In this document: in pieces, positions 27,201 to 37,354 of the stretch
Layout of the letters: every line of letters begins with the position of its first letter
Position numbering within the stretch: the first letter of the stretch is position 1
Origin: Chryseobacterium sp.
GTDB taxonomy: Bacteria > Bacteroidota > Bacteroidia > Flavobacteriales > Weeksellaceae
Assembly (NCBI RefSeq): GCF_008014695.1
Contig: NZ_VOXE01000002.1
Location: forward strand, 496,001 to 560,000
Direction: 5' to 3'
DNA length: 64,000 nt
Notes under the pieces: generated by a model
Told to the model about the DNA's origin: nothing
What the model saw: the letters and a program-made list of their open reading frames with translations, nothing else
Databases searched by the model: none
Position numbers and translations under genes: made by a program

Positions 27201-29795
27201 ATGAAAAAACTTTTACTGATGTGTCTTATTTTATTTATTGGCACAGTTTACAATGCCCAAATTACTTTGGGAAGTGGTACGAATACCGGTGTTGCACCCA
27301 TAAGCACTTATTACGGCTATTCGTATGTTCAGCAGATTTTCCCGAAATCTGAAATTAATGCAAATGCTGCAGGTAATATTACCGGACTCAAATTTTATCT
27401 TTCTTCATCCAGTACGCTAACCAATTCTGATGAATGGATCGTTTATCTGGGGCATACAACAAATTCCACATTCTCTAGTACTTCAGCATGGATTCCGTTA
27501 ACAAATTTAACACAGGTATTTTCAGGAACGGTTACCAATAATGCTGGAGTTGTTGAAATTACTTTCACAACACCTTTTGCCTATAACAATATAGATAATC
27601 TTGTTATAGCAGCAGAGGAAAATAAAGCAGATTATGATAGTAATGGATTTTCTGAAGCGATGTATGTGTACAGTGGAGCTGCCAATGGTTCATTATATTA
27701 CAGAGATGACAGCGTGAATCCTGATCCGGCAACTCCTCCTGCTGGTACCAGATCTGCTAATAAATCCGTTGTTACAATTGTAGGTCTCACTGCAAGCACA
27801 GTTCCTGCATGTCCTGTGGTTACCGCACCGGCAGCGAATGCTACGGGTGTTTCTGAGTTGCCCACTATTACTTGGAATGCAGTTTCAAATGCAACAGGTT
27901 ACAGAATTAAGGTCGGTACAACTCCAGGAGGATCAGACGTCCTGAATTCAGTTGACGTTGGAAATGTTACTACATACACTTTTTCTACTCCATTGGCTTA
28001 CAACAAGCAACACTACTACACTGTAACTTCATATAATGGCGCCAATCCTTCGGTGGGCTGCAGTGAAAATACGTTTACAACAAAAAACATTCCTTGTCCA
28101 ACAGTTACGGCACCGACAGCTAACGCTGCGGGACTCTCCACAACGCCTACCATAACATGGGATGCTGTAAATGGTGCTACAGGCTACAGATTATCAGTGG
28201 GAACCACCCCCGGAGGTACAAATATTCTAAATAATATTGATTTAGGCAATGCGGCTTCCTATACTTTCACAGCACCTTTAGCAAATTCTACGAAATATTA
28301 TTATACTGTAAATTCGTATAATACTTTGAATGTCTCTTCATCTTGTGTGCAAAGAGTTTTTGCCACAGCCTGTCTGCCCTTTACCTCACTGCCTTGGTCA
28401 GAAAACTTTGATGCTATGCCAAATATCGGTACCGAAGTTTTACCGGTCTGCTGGTTAACTTCAGGATCGCATACCACACAAAATGCGGCTTCCCAAACTT
28501 ATAACAATCCGAGATCCGCCCCTAATTATGTAACAATTTACTACCCTACAACTGCTGCAGATTTATGGACTCCTGGTTTTACTTTAACTGCAGGTCAGTC
28601 TTATGACTTTTCATTCTATTGGGCGGGTGATGATACATCAGGATGGCAAGGTGATGTATATGTAAATTCAGCACAGTCATCTACGGGTGCAACCCAGCTG
28701 GGAAGTTCATTTGTAATTCCAGCCACGACTACAACTCCTGCTTACACCCAATATAAAGTTACGTACGTGCCTGCTACTACAGGAACCTATTATTTCGGGA
28801 TAGAAACATTGGCAACATCATTTGCCCCTTATTACATGGGATTTGATGATTTTAAATTAGAATTGACGCCTTCATGTGCAGAACCGAGCAACCTTTCTGT
28901 TTCCGGTAACAACCTCAGCTGGGTGGCACCGGCAACAGCACCGGCAAACGGATATCAATATTATTATTCCACTACAAATACCCCGCCTACTACTGGTACA
29001 CCTACAACTGCTACCACGGTATCAGTAGGAACCCTTTCGCCAGAAACGACCTATTATTTCTGGGTGAGATCGATGTGTGCAGCGGGCGAAAGTACGTGGG
29101 CATCTTATTCATTTACAACTCCTCCGACAACCCCGGCAAATGATGCCTGTACTTCAGCAATAAATGGATCTCCCACTGCAACAACTCCATATACCAATAC
29201 TCAGAACGCTTTAGCAGCAACCAACAACAGTGGATTTGTATCTTGTGGAACATCAGGTATGAATGATGGCGTTTGGTATACCATTCTTGGAGATGGAACT
29301 ACAATGACAGTGACCTTGAGTAACGTGACTGGTTGGGATCCGGAAATAGGTGTCTATACCGGTAGCTGCGGTAGCTTTAACTGTGTCGGTAGTGTGGATG
29401 ATAATGGAGATGATACAGGAGAAACTATTTCTTTCGTTGCTGTTCAGGGAACCACTTATTATATAAATGTGGGACAATACTCCGGCTTTACAGATAATCC
29501 TGAAGGTCCATTCACAATCAGCATGTCTACGAACGGAATTTTAGGAACTTCAGATCTTATTTCTGATGTCAGAACAGTGAAGATTTATCCGAACCCATTC
29601 CATGATGTATTGTACATTACAGAGGTTAAAGATGTAACGTCTGTTATCATTACAGATATTTCCGGAAGAACGGTTAAAACAATTGCAAAACCAACTGCTG
29701 AACTTCAGTTAGGTGGTTTAACAGCCGGAATGTATTTGGTAACCCTTAAATACAAAGACGGATCTGTAAAAACAATGAAAGCGATTAAGAAATAA
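27201..29795 (+). CDS. T9SS-secreted protein 4 with cleaved-adhesin domain
   Basis: An 864-residue protein with a signal peptide (MKKLLLMCLILFIGTVYNAQ). The N-terminal domain (~21-205) differs from the other members and resembles regions preceding adhesin domains ('SYVQQIFPKSEINA', 'IDNLVIAAEENK'). Two FnIII-like domains with 'GYRIKVGTTPGGSDVLN' follow. Then comes a jelly-roll 'cleaved adhesin' domain (~390-560; 'WSENFDAM', 'YYMGFDDFKLEL') of the type found in gingipain/haemagglutinin adhesins. An FnIII domain, one diverged module with 'NDGVWYTILGDG' closely related to the last module of protein 1, and a type A sorting domain complete it. Likely a surface adhesin; no protease domain is present. 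Confidence 0.9.
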   Translation: MKKLLLMCLILFIGTVYNAQITLGSGTNTGVAPISTYYGYSYVQQIFPKSEINANAAGNITGLKFYLSSSSTLTNSDEWIVYLGHTTNSTFSSTSAWIPLTNLTQVFSGTVTNNAGVVEITFTTPFAYNNIDNLVIAAEENKADYDSNGFSEAMYVYSGAANGSLYYRDDSVNPDPATPPAGTRSANKSVVTIVGLTASTVPACPVVTAPAANATGVSELPTITWNAVSNATGYRIKVGTTPGGSDVLNSVDVGNVTTYTFSTPLAYNKQHYYTVTSYNGANPSVGCSENTFTTKNIPCPTVTAPTANAAGLSTTPTITWDAVNGATGYRLSVGTTPGGTNILNNIDLGNAASYTFTAPLANSTKYYYTVNSYNTLNVSSSCVQRVFATACLPFTSLPWSENFDAMPNIGTEVLPVCWLTSGSHTTQNAASQTYNNPRSAPNYVTIYYPTTAADLWTPGFTLTAGQSYDFSFYWAGDDTSGWQGDVYVNSAQSSTGATQLGSSFVIPATTTTPAYTQYKVTYVPATTGTYYFGIETLATSFAPYYMGFDDFKLELTPSCAEPSNLSVSGNNLSWVAPATAPANGYQYYYSTTNTPPTTGTPTTATTVSVGTLSPETTYYFWVRSMCAAGESTWASYSFTTPPTTPANDACTSAINGSPTATTPYTNTQNALAATNNSGFVSCGTSGMNDGVWYTILGDGTTMTVTLSNVTGWDPEIGVYTGSCGSFNCVGSVDDNGDDTGETISFVAVQGTTYYINVGQYSGFTDNPEGPFTISMSTNGILGTSDLISDVRTVKIYPNPFHDVLYITEVKDVTSVIITDISGRTVKTIAKPTAELQLGGLTAGMYLVTLKYKDGSVKTMKAIKK

Positions 29796-29813
29796 TTTTA
29801 AAATTATTATCTA

Positions 29814-29841
29814 AAGGCAGCCAATCAGGCTGCCTTTTTTA
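29814..29841 (+). terminator. Rho-independent terminator after T9SS protein 4
   Basis: Stem GGCAGCC / GGCTGCC with loop AATCA at 29816-29834, then six T. Confidence 0.9.
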
Positions 29842-29946
29842 TTTATATAATTTTACTATATTATTATATAATTACAACTTATTTGCAGCCTAATTGTAGG
29901 ATTTTTGTTTGAAAACCCTATTTTTAGCATAATATAAAAAGAATTT

Positions 29947-32900
29947 ATGAAAAAATTAAACTATTTTTTGTTGATAGTGATCATGTTTGTCACTTTCAAT
30001 TCTTACTCAGGTCAGAGTTACGTGGTTCCGGCCTGTTCTGATTTAGGGTCAACAACTTATGGCCCTATGAATAGCAATACCACGGCAAACAGCAAAAACC
30101 GCACTGCTTTTATACTTCCCGCGTCTCAGTTGGTTAGTATTGCAGGTGGGACCATAACATCAACCTATTTTAAGAGAAGTTCGGCTACGGGAACACTTAA
30201 ACCCGGTTCAACCTTCAAAATTTATCTAAAAAATTATCCTTCAGTAGATTTCGGTACTACCTCAGTAGACTGGGCTGCTGAAACTGCATCGGCCACCTTG
30301 GTGTATGATTCGGATCCACAGACAGCAGTTGGAAGTACTGAAGGATATAAGCAGTTTGTACATTCGGCAAATTTTAATTATACCAACGGCAGTAATCTTG
30401 CTGTTTTTGTTGAATATACCCAGACCGCGGGACAAACAAGTACCATCTCCTGGAATTATGAGTATACTGCGCCGTGTTCAGATACTTCTAATAATAATAC
30501 AACTAAGTATAATAATACAACAGGGGCATTAAATAATGCATTGAGCTCTAGCAATTACAGAAGACCGTTGGTTGCTTTCAATGTAACTATGCCGCCGCCA
30601 ACAACTCTTCCAACGTGCGCAACCGTAACATTTCCTGCAAACGGCGCAATGAATGCAGTGAATCCTATCTCTATTACCTGGTTAGCTGCTGTTGGCGCAC
30701 AGTCCTACAAGGTTAACCTTGGCACTACACCTAATGGAACCGATATTCTCAACAATTTAAATATAGGTAATACAACTTCTTACACCCTAGCTAATTTAAC
30801 GCCTGGTACCTATTATTATAAAATCATTCCTACCAACATAATTGGTGATGCAGCAGGCTGTACAGAAATGACGTTTACCGTACCTCAGACTCCGGCAAAT
30901 GATGAATGTACAACTGCTATTTCATTGACTCCACAGCTTGGACTTACCTGTTCGGGAAGCACTGGTGGAAATACACTTGCTGCTACTGCATCAACTGCTA
31001 CTTTATCGCCATGTACAGGAAATGCTGATGATGATGTTTGGTACAGCTTTGTAGCAACTAAGACTTCACACCAGATTGAACTGAGTAATATTGTATCTGA
31101 AGGAACGTCTACTGCTACAGTTCTTTATACACAGGTATTTTCGGGAACTTGCGGAGCTTTAGTTAGTGAAGTTTGTGATACAACTGATGCTTCACCTACT
31201 GTTGTATCTACAGTCCCGGGGCAAACTTATTATGTAAGAATCTATACTTCACAACTGGGTGGTGATTATGCAGCCTCTTTTAAAATCTGCATCCTTACCC
31301 CTCCATCAGTACAGAATGATGAATGCTCTACTGCTATCCCACTTACTTCAAGTGCAGGGATTGCATGCGGTGGAGTTACATCGGGTTCAACTTTATATGC
31401 AACACCGTCAGGAGATACCTTGTCACCATGTACAGGAACCGCAGATGATGATGTATGGTATTCTTTTGTTGCTACCAGTACATCGCATCTGGTAACGCTT
31501 TCTAATATTGTTTCTGTAGGAACTTCAACGTCTACTACTTTATACACTCAGGTTTTAACAGGTTCTTGTGGGGCGCTTTCGAGTGTAGCCTGCGATACAA
31601 CAGATGCATCCGCTACCTTGCTGGATAATCTTACCGTTGGGCAAACCTATTATGTGAGGGTGTACACTTCGGCTTCAGGAAGTAACTATGCAACTTCGTT
31701 TGATATTTGCATTAGTTCAGCAGTTCCTCCCGCAAACGATAATTGTATTGGTGCTGAAGTTCTGCCGGTGAGTTCAAACTTAACTTGTACATCTACCGCA
31801 GGAACCACAATGTTTGCTACAGATTCCGGTATTGGAATAGCCCCTTGTACAGGAACCGCAGATGATGATGTGTGGTATTCTTTTACAGCGACCGGGCCCA
31901 CTCATATCGTAACAATATCAAATGTAGTATCCGTAGGAACAACAACATCAACAACATTATATCTTCAGGCATTCAGTGGTACTTGTGGAAGCCTTTCCAG
32001 CATCCTTTGTGATACATCCGATGCTACAGGAGCGACACTATACAATCTTACACCAGGCCAAACCTATTATGTAAGAATTTATACCTCTCAAAATGGTTCA
32101 GCCTACGCATCTTCATTTGATATTTGCGTAACAACTCCTCCTGCAGGGCCTGCGAATGATAATTGTGTAAATGCAGTTTCTCTGACTGTAAATCCGGATA
32201 TGACTTGCACCGCTTCAGTTGCCGGCACTACACAATGGGCTACCGACTCCAATATTGGAGTAGCACCTTGTTCTGGAATTGCGGATGATGACGTTTGGTA
32301 TTCGTTTGTGGCAACTAGCACTACCCATAATGTTGCATTATCTAATATTGTTTCTGTAGGAACAACGAATTCAGCTGTACTTTACCTCCAGGCCTTCAGT
32401 GGAAACTGCGGCGCTCTTAACAGCATCGTTTGTGATACAACTGATGCATCCGCTGCAACACTTTCGAACTTGGTACCGGGTCAAACTTATTATGTAAGGA
32501 TTTACAACAGTAATGCAGGTGCGGCATATGCCACTTCTTTCGATATTTGCGTTACAACGCCACCTGCAGGTCCATCAAATGATGAATGTGCAAACGCTAT
32601 CGTTTTGACACCGAGTGTAAATGACACCTGTAATTCAATATCAGGTACCACGCAGTGGGCTACAGATTCAGGAATTGCTGTTGCACCGTGCTCCGGAACT
32701 GCTGACGATGATGTTTGGTATTCATTTACCGCTACTGCTGCCACACATACCATTAATGTTAGTAATGTGGTTTCAGTGGGATCAACCTCTTCAACCACAC
32801 TCTATATGCAAGTGTTCAGTGGAAGCTGTGGTTCATTATCCACAATAATCTGTGATACGAGTGCTGTATCACCTTCTACACTTGGTGGTTTAACGGTTGG

Positions 32901-33669
32901 GCAGACCTATTATGTCCGATTATTCAATTCTAATCAGGGCAATGTATATGCAGATACTTTTGATATCTGTATTACTTCCCCAACTGTTTCTGGAGCGCCT
33001 GCGAATGATAACTGTTCCAGTGCAATTGCTCTTACTCCAGGTGGAACTTTCGACCAGAATGATATTACCGGAAGCAATGCTGGAGCTACAACAGACGGAC
33101 CCGTTCCTTCTTGTCTCACTACTTCAGTATTTAATGTTTGGTATACAGTTGTAGTTCCTGCAAGTGGAAATATTACAATTGAAACCCAGACCACAACCGG
33201 TACATCGCTTACAGATACGTCCGTAGGAGTATATTCTGGATCTTGTGGTTCCTTAACACAGGTAGGTTGTGATGATGATTCGGGTACCGGAAATTTTTCA
33301 CTTTTGAGTTTAACAGGACAGACCCCCGGGTCAACACTCTATGTTAGTGTTTACGGATACGGTTCTGCGACTGTAACAAACGGAGAATTTCAGATTTCCG
33401 CTTATGACGGCTCGCTTGGTACTTCTGAAAATGAACCAACAAGCAATACTGTGAAAATTTATCCTAATCCATTCCATGATATCCTGTATGTTTCAGATGT
33501 TAAAGATGTTACGTCTGCAATCATCACTGATATTTCAGGAAGAACGGTTAGAACGATTTCAAAGCCAACTGCTGAACTTCAGTTAGGTGATTTAACGGCC
33601 GGAATGTATTTATTAACCCTTAAATACAAAGACGGATCTGTAAAAACAATGAAAGCGATTAAAAAATAA
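29947..33669 (+). CDS. T9SS-secreted modular surface protein 5
   Basis: A 1240-residue protein with a signal peptide (MKKLNYFLLIVIMFVTFNSYSGQ). It has the N-terminal domain shared with proteins 1 and 3, one FnIII-like domain ('SYKVNLGTTPNGTDILNN'), five canonical ~140-residue modules ('NDECxxAI', 'DDDVWYSF', 'VSVGTSTSTTLY', 'GQTYYVRIY') and a sixth diverged module ('FNVWYTVVVPASG'). It ends with a sorting domain of type A ('IYPNPFHDILYVSDVKD'). It has the highest module number in the array. Adjacent modules are more alike than those in other genes (for example 'GTTQWATDS' occurs only in modules four and five), which suggests internal duplication. Probable adhesin or matrix protein. Confidence 0.9.
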   Translation: MKKLNYFLLIVIMFVTFNSYSGQSYVVPACSDLGSTTYGPMNSNTTANSKNRTAFILPASQLVSIAGGTITSTYFKRSSATGTLKPGSTFKIYLKNYPSVDFGTTSVDWAAETASATLVYDSDPQTAVGSTEGYKQFVHSANFNYTNGSNLAVFVEYTQTAGQTSTISWNYEYTAPCSDTSNNNTTKYNNTTGALNNALSSSNYRRPLVAFNVTMPPPTTLPTCATVTFPANGAMNAVNPISITWLAAVGAQSYKVNLGTTPNGTDILNNLNIGNTTSYTLANLTPGTYYYKIIPTNIIGDAAGCTEMTFTVPQTPANDECTTAISLTPQLGLTCSGSTGGNTLAATASTATLSPCTGNADDDVWYSFVATKTSHQIELSNIVSEGTSTATVLYTQVFSGTCGALVSEVCDTTDASPTVVSTVPGQTYYVRIYTSQLGGDYAASFKICILTPPSVQNDECSTAIPLTSSAGIACGGVTSGSTLYATPSGDTLSPCTGTADDDVWYSFVATSTSHLVTLSNIVSVGTSTSTTLYTQVLTGSCGALSSVACDTTDASATLLDNLTVGQTYYVRVYTSASGSNYATSFDICISSAVPPANDNCIGAEVLPVSSNLTCTSTAGTTMFATDSGIGIAPCTGTADDDVWYSFTATGPTHIVTISNVVSVGTTTSTTLYLQAFSGTCGSLSSILCDTSDATGATLYNLTPGQTYYVRIYTSQNGSAYASSFDICVTTPPAGPANDNCVNAVSLTVNPDMTCTASVAGTTQWATDSNIGVAPCSGIADDDVWYSFVATSTTHNVALSNIVSVGTTNSAVLYLQAFSGNCGALNSIVCDTTDASAATLSNLVPGQTYYVRIYNSNAGAAYATSFDICVTTPPAGPSNDECANAIVLTPSVNDTCNSISGTTQWATDSGIAVAPCSGTADDDVWYSFTATAATHTINVSNVVSVGSTSSTTLYMQVFSGSCGSLSTIICDTSAVSPSTLGGLTVGQTYYVRLFNSNQGNVYADTFDICITSPTVSGAPANDNCSSAIALTPGGTFDQNDITGSNAGATTDGPVPSCLTTSVFNVWYTVVVPASGNITIETQTTTGTSLTDTSVGVYSGSCGSLTQVGCDDDSGTGNFSLLSLTGQTPGSTLYVSVYGYGSATVTNGEFQISAYDGSLGTSENEPTSNTVKIYPNPFHDILYVSDVKDVTSAIITDISGRTVRTISKPTAELQLGDLTAGMYLLTLKYKDGSVKTMKAIKK

Positions 33670-33689
33670 TAATTATAATCATGAATATG

Positions 33690-33720
33690 AAGGCGCCCCG
33701 TTAGGGTCGCCTTTTTTTTG
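33690..33720 (+). terminator. Rho-independent terminator after T9SS protein 5
   Basis: Stem GGCGCCCC / GGGTCGCC with one mismatch and loop GTTA at 33692-33711, followed by eight T. Confidence 0.88.
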
Positions 33721-33818
33721 CATCCACATAAAGATTCACAAACAATCATGTGTTTATCGTTGTATTACATAATTGTAACGCCAAATGTCATATTTATTCA
33801 CATTATTATCAAAAATAA

Positions 33819-33848
33819 TTTGCGTTTTAGAAAAAAAGTGTAATTTTA
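33819..33848 (+). promoter_or_regulatory. Promoter of T9SS protein 6
   Basis: TTTG at 33819-33822, 18 bases, then TAATTTTA at 33841-33848. The spacing is the same as before T9SS protein 3 and rpsO, and only the last base of the -7 box is off consensus. It is 24 bases before the ATG. Confidence 0.62.
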
Positions 33849-33872
33849 TTTATTAATAAAAAATATTATGTT

Positions 33873-36572
33873 ATGAAAAAACTCTTTATTTTTTGGATTG
33901 CACTTTTGTCTTTTTGTGGTCTTAGGGCCCAGAATGATTGTGCAACCGCAATTCCGATTACCAGTATACCGTTTTCAAGTGGCGCACAGACAACTTGCGG
34001 TACAGGTAATGATTTTGCAGCTGGCACCTTCGATACCAACTATGGAGGAGGTGAAGATTATGTTTATTCCATCAACATTACCAACGCACCGATCAACTTG
34101 AAGTTAGATTTAGGTGGGGCTGCCATCTGGAAGATTGCTTCCGTACACTCTGCATGTCCACCTCTCACTGCCAATCTTGTGGGTGTGATTAAAACCAGTT
34201 CGGGAAATACCGCATCCGGTGTTGTTAATTTTCCTGCAAATGGTATCTACTATATTGTGATTGATACTTGGCCAACCCCAAATTGTGGAGCATTTACACT
34301 GGACATTACTGACGCTCCACCAACACCACAGTGTGCCGCATTAACTGCCCCTGCTAATGGTTCTACTGTAGCGACACTAACTCCAACTTTATCATGGAAC
34401 GCCCCTATCACCGGGCCTGCACCTACCGCATACAAGGTGTATGTAGGCACGACGAATCCGCCGACAACATTAACTACAACGATCACGGCTCCAACTACAA
34501 CTTATACCGCGAGCTTAACTGAATACAATACTCCTTACTACTGGTATGTGGTTCCTACAAATGGAGGAAGTGATGCCGTAGGGTGTACATCTGCAATACA
34601 GTCTTTCACCAGTCCTGCGGCTCCTGCACCACCAGCAAATGATGAGTGTAGTAATGCGGTACTTCTTACTGCAAATAGCAATCCGACTTGTGTAACTCCG
34701 GTTTCAGGGACTACACTGGGTGCAACACAGTCAATGGTAGCTGGAACCTGCTCAGGTACACCCAATGATGATGTTTGGTATTCATTTGTAGCAACCAGTA
34801 CCACGCATATCGTGACCCTTTCTAATATTGTTTCGGTTGGTAATCCATCCTCAACCGATATGTATTTTCAGGTGATGAGTAATGCGTGTGGTGGGGCAGT
34901 TACCTCATTGCTTTGTTCGGATCCCAATAGCGGAACCGTGAGTGGTTTAACAGTCGGTGCAACTTACTATATCAGGGTCTATACATACAGCGCTACTGTT
35001 ACCGCTGCCGCAAGTTTTAATATTTGTGTAACCGCACCACCGCCGCCACCCGCCAACGATGATTGTGCAAACGCAGTCGTACTAATACCAAGTGCCAATT
35101 CAAGTTGTATTTCATCTGTTGCAGGCAGTACCTGGTCCGCTACAAGTTCAGGTAATACCTTAACTCCTTGCACGGGTACGGCAGATGATGATGTGTGGTA
35201 TTCTTTCGTTGCAACCTCAACAACGCACAACGTTATGCTTTCTAATATTGTATCAGTTGGTGCAACATCATCAACATCATTGTATCTTCAGGTTTTAAGT
35301 GGATCCTGCGCTGGTTTAACTAGTGTAATGTGTGATACAACAGGAACTACTCCTACAGCGCTAACAGGTCTTACAGTCGGAAACACTTATTATGTTCGGG
35401 TTTATAATTCCAATGCAGGAACAGCATATGCAAATACGTTTAACATCTGTATTGTCACCCCTGTAGCTCCGATTAATGATAATTGTGCAACTGCAATTCC
35501 ATTGGTAGCCAGTACAACCACAACATGTGCTGCTCCCACGGCAGGAACCACTTTAGCAGCGACCAGCTCGGGGGTAGCAGTAGCACCTTGTACAGGTACT
35601 ACAGATGATGATGTTTGGTATTCTTTTGTGGCAACAAATCCCTCACATATCATAACATTATCCAATATTATATCTGTAGGAACTGGAACAAATTCAACAT
35701 CACTTTATCTTCAGGCGTTCAGTGGAGTTTGTGGAACTTTAGCCAGTATTCTGTGTGATACGAGTGCGGCGAGTGCTGCAGTACTGACAGGACTTACCAT
35801 AGGCAATACTTATTACTTAAGAGTTTATAACTCAAATGGGACAGGGTATGCTAACTCGTTTGATATTTGTGTAACCTCTCCACCTCCTCCACCCGTTAAT
35901 AATGGATGTGCAGGAGCTTTAGCTATTACTCCTGGTGCAACATTTTCGCAAAATGCAATTACAGCTTCTAATCTTGGGGCTACAACCGATGGTACCCCCC
36001 AATCATGTGTTACGGATTCTGATAATAATGTGTGGTTTACCGTACAGGTACCGGCCTCGGGTAATATTACAATTGAAACCGCCGCTGTAGCAGGCTCACC
36101 TTTTATTGATTCTGTTTTGAATATTTACAGCGGTGCATGCGGCTCGCTAGTTGAAGTGCCAAATGGCTGTAATGATGATATAGTGGCCGGAGTCGAGAGA
36201 TTTTCAAGAGTTGCACTAACTGGCCTGACTCCGAATTCAACTCTTTATATCAGTGTTTTAAAATGGATAGGAACAGGCAGCGAAGACGGTCAGTTCAAAA
36301 TTTCAGCATACGACAGTTCTTTATCAACCTCTGAAGTTGCGTCAGGAAAGAATGTAACCGTTTATCCAAACCCGTTCAATGAAGTCCTGTATATTTCAGA
36401 TGTTAAAAATGTGGCTTCTGTTATCATTACCGACGTTTCTGGAAGAACGGTTAAAACAATTACAAAACCAACTGCTGAACTTCAGTTAGGTGATTTAACA
36501 GCCGGAATGTATTTGGTAACGCTGAAATACAAAGACGGATCTGTAAAAACAATGAAAGCGATTAAGAAATAA
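33873..36572 (+). CDS. T9SS-secreted modular surface protein 6
   Basis: An 899-residue protein with a signal peptide ([20 protein letters not shown]). The mature protein begins at once with a module-like domain ('[14 protein letters not shown]'), then an FnIII-like domain ('TPTLSWNAP', '[12 protein letters not shown]'). Three canonical ~140-residue modules with 'NDDVWYSF' or 'DDDVWYSF' follow, and one diverged module ('[13 protein letters not shown]') that resembles the last module of protein 5. A type A sorting domain ends it ('[17 protein letters not shown]'). Pro-rich linkers separate modules. It lacks the N-terminal domain of proteins 1, 3 and 5. Secretion and surface display via the T9SS follow from the tail; the molecular function is not known. 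Confidence 0.9.
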   Translation: MKKLFIFWIALLSFCGLRAQNDCATAIPITSIPFSSGAQTTCGTGNDFAAGTFDTNYGGGEDYVYSINITNAPINLKLDLGGAAIWKIASVHSACPPLTANLVGVIKTSSGNTASGVVNFPANGIYYIVIDTWPTPNCGAFTLDITDAPPTPQCAALTAPANGSTVATLTPTLSWNAPITGPAPTAYKVYVGTTNPPTTLTTTITAPTTTYTASLTEYNTPYYWYVVPTNGGSDAVGCTSAIQSFTSPAAPAPPANDECSNAVLLTANSNPTCVTPVSGTTLGATQSMVAGTCSGTPNDDVWYSFVATSTTHIVTLSNIVSVGNPSSTDMYFQVMSNACGGAVTSLLCSDPNSGTVSGLTVGATYYIRVYTYSATVTAAASFNICVTAPPPPPANDDCANAVVLIPSANSSCISSVAGSTWSATSSGNTLTPCTGTADDDVWYSFVATSTTHNVMLSNIVSVGATSSTSLYLQVLSGSCAGLTSVMCDTTGTTPTALTGLTVGNTYYVRVYNSNAGTAYANTFNICIVTPVAPINDNCATAIPLVASTTTTCAAPTAGTTLAATSSGVAVAPCTGTTDDDVWYSFVATNPSHIITLSNIISVGTGTNSTSLYLQAFSGVCGTLASILCDTSAASAAVLTGLTIGNTYYLRVYNSNGTGYANSFDICVTSPPPPPVNNGCAGALAITPGATFSQNAITASNLGATTDGTPQSCVTDSDNNVWFTVQVPASGNITIETAAVAGSPFIDSVLNIYSGACGSLVEVPNGCNDDIVAGVERFSRVALTGLTPNSTLYISVLKWIGTGSEDGQFKISAYDSSLSTSEVASGKNVTVYPNPFNEVLYISDVKNVASVIITDVSGRTVKTITKPTAELQLGDLTAGMYLVTLKYKDGSVKTMKAIKK

Positions 36573-36593
36573 TTACTAAACTTTTAATTTTTT

Positions 36594-36622
36594 AAGGCAG
36601 CCCGAAACGGCTGTCTTTTTAT
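36594..36622 (+). terminator. Rho-independent terminator closing the T9SS gene array
   Basis: Stem GGCAGCC / GGCTGTC (one G-U pair) with loop CGAAAC at 36596-36614, followed by T-rich sequence. Confidence 0.82.
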
Positions 36623-36718
36623 TTAAAGTAATTTTTCAATTCAACCGTCTACATTGGCAGGGAAAGTTGTACACATTAAAAAACGGGAAAACTTTTTTAG
36701 TTTTTTAGTTTTCTTTTG

Positions 36719-36726
36719 TATCTTTG
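36719..36726 (+). promoter_or_regulatory. -7 promoter box (TATCTTTG) of the efflux operon
   Basis: A full TAnnTTTG match ten bases before the ATG of the TetR gene, preceded by a T/A-rich tract without a clear -33 TTG. The longer in-frame start at 36716 would overlap this box. Confidence 0.5.
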
Positions 36727-36736
36727 CCCTTTAATT

Positions 36737-37354
36737 ATGGAAAATAAAAACTTATTTCTCGAAAAGGTTTCTGATCTGTTCATACAGAACGGGGCGAAAA
36801 CAGTGACGATGGATGATATAGCAAAGGAATTCTCAATGTCCAAGAAAACCCTTTACCAGCAATATACAAATAAGGAAGAGGTGCTGAAAGCAGTACTTTC
36901 CTATAAACTTTCAGACATCGTTTTTCATATGAAAGAAGTGGAAAAGCTCACTGCCAATCCGATTGAAAGAATGCTTCTGCGCGAAAAAAATCTTCAGACC
37001 ATTACGCAGGCCAATAAAACGGTGTTTTTACGGCAGCTTCACAAATACTATCCCATCATTTTTAACGACCATGTTCTGGAAGTATACAGCAAAATTTCCG
37101 TAATCATTTTACACAATATTCAGATCGGTAGGGAAGAAGGTTATTACCGTAACAATTTCAATGAAGCGATCTATGTAAAATTCATGATGCAGCTTTTTCT
37201 TTCAATGGAAGGTTCTTCGCTATTTGAAGAAGAGGCTAAAAATCCGGCTCATCTCTGCCAGAACGCCACCGAGTTTTTCCTTTACTCAATCTTAACACCC
37301 AAAGGAACCGAAATCTTAACTCAACTAAAAACTAAATATGAAGAATTGGCTTAA
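36737..37354 (+). CDS. TetR/AcrR family transcriptional regulator
   Basis: A 205-residue regulator. The N-terminal helix-turn-helix covers residues ~5-50 ('LFIQNGAKTVTMDDIAKEF' then 'SMSKKTLYQQYTNKEEVLKAV'), matching the TetR DNA-binding pattern. The remaining all-helical part is the ligand-binding/dimer domain. It is the first gene of an operon with a TolC-type channel (overlapping by 17 bases), an RND adaptor and an RND pump, so it very probably represses this efflux system and responds to a pump substrate. The start at 36737 is chosen because the upstream in-frame codon lies on the promoter box. Confidence 0.92.
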   Translation: MENKNLFLEKVSDLFIQNGAKTVTMDDIAKEFSMSKKTLYQQYTNKEEVLKAVLSYKLSDIVFHMKEVEKLTANPIERMLLREKNLQTITQANKTVFLRQLHKYYPIIFNDHVLEVYSKISVIILHNIQIGREEGYYRNNFNEAIYVKFMMQLFLSMEGSSLFEEEAKNPAHLCQNATEFFLYSILTPKGTEILTQLKTKYEELA

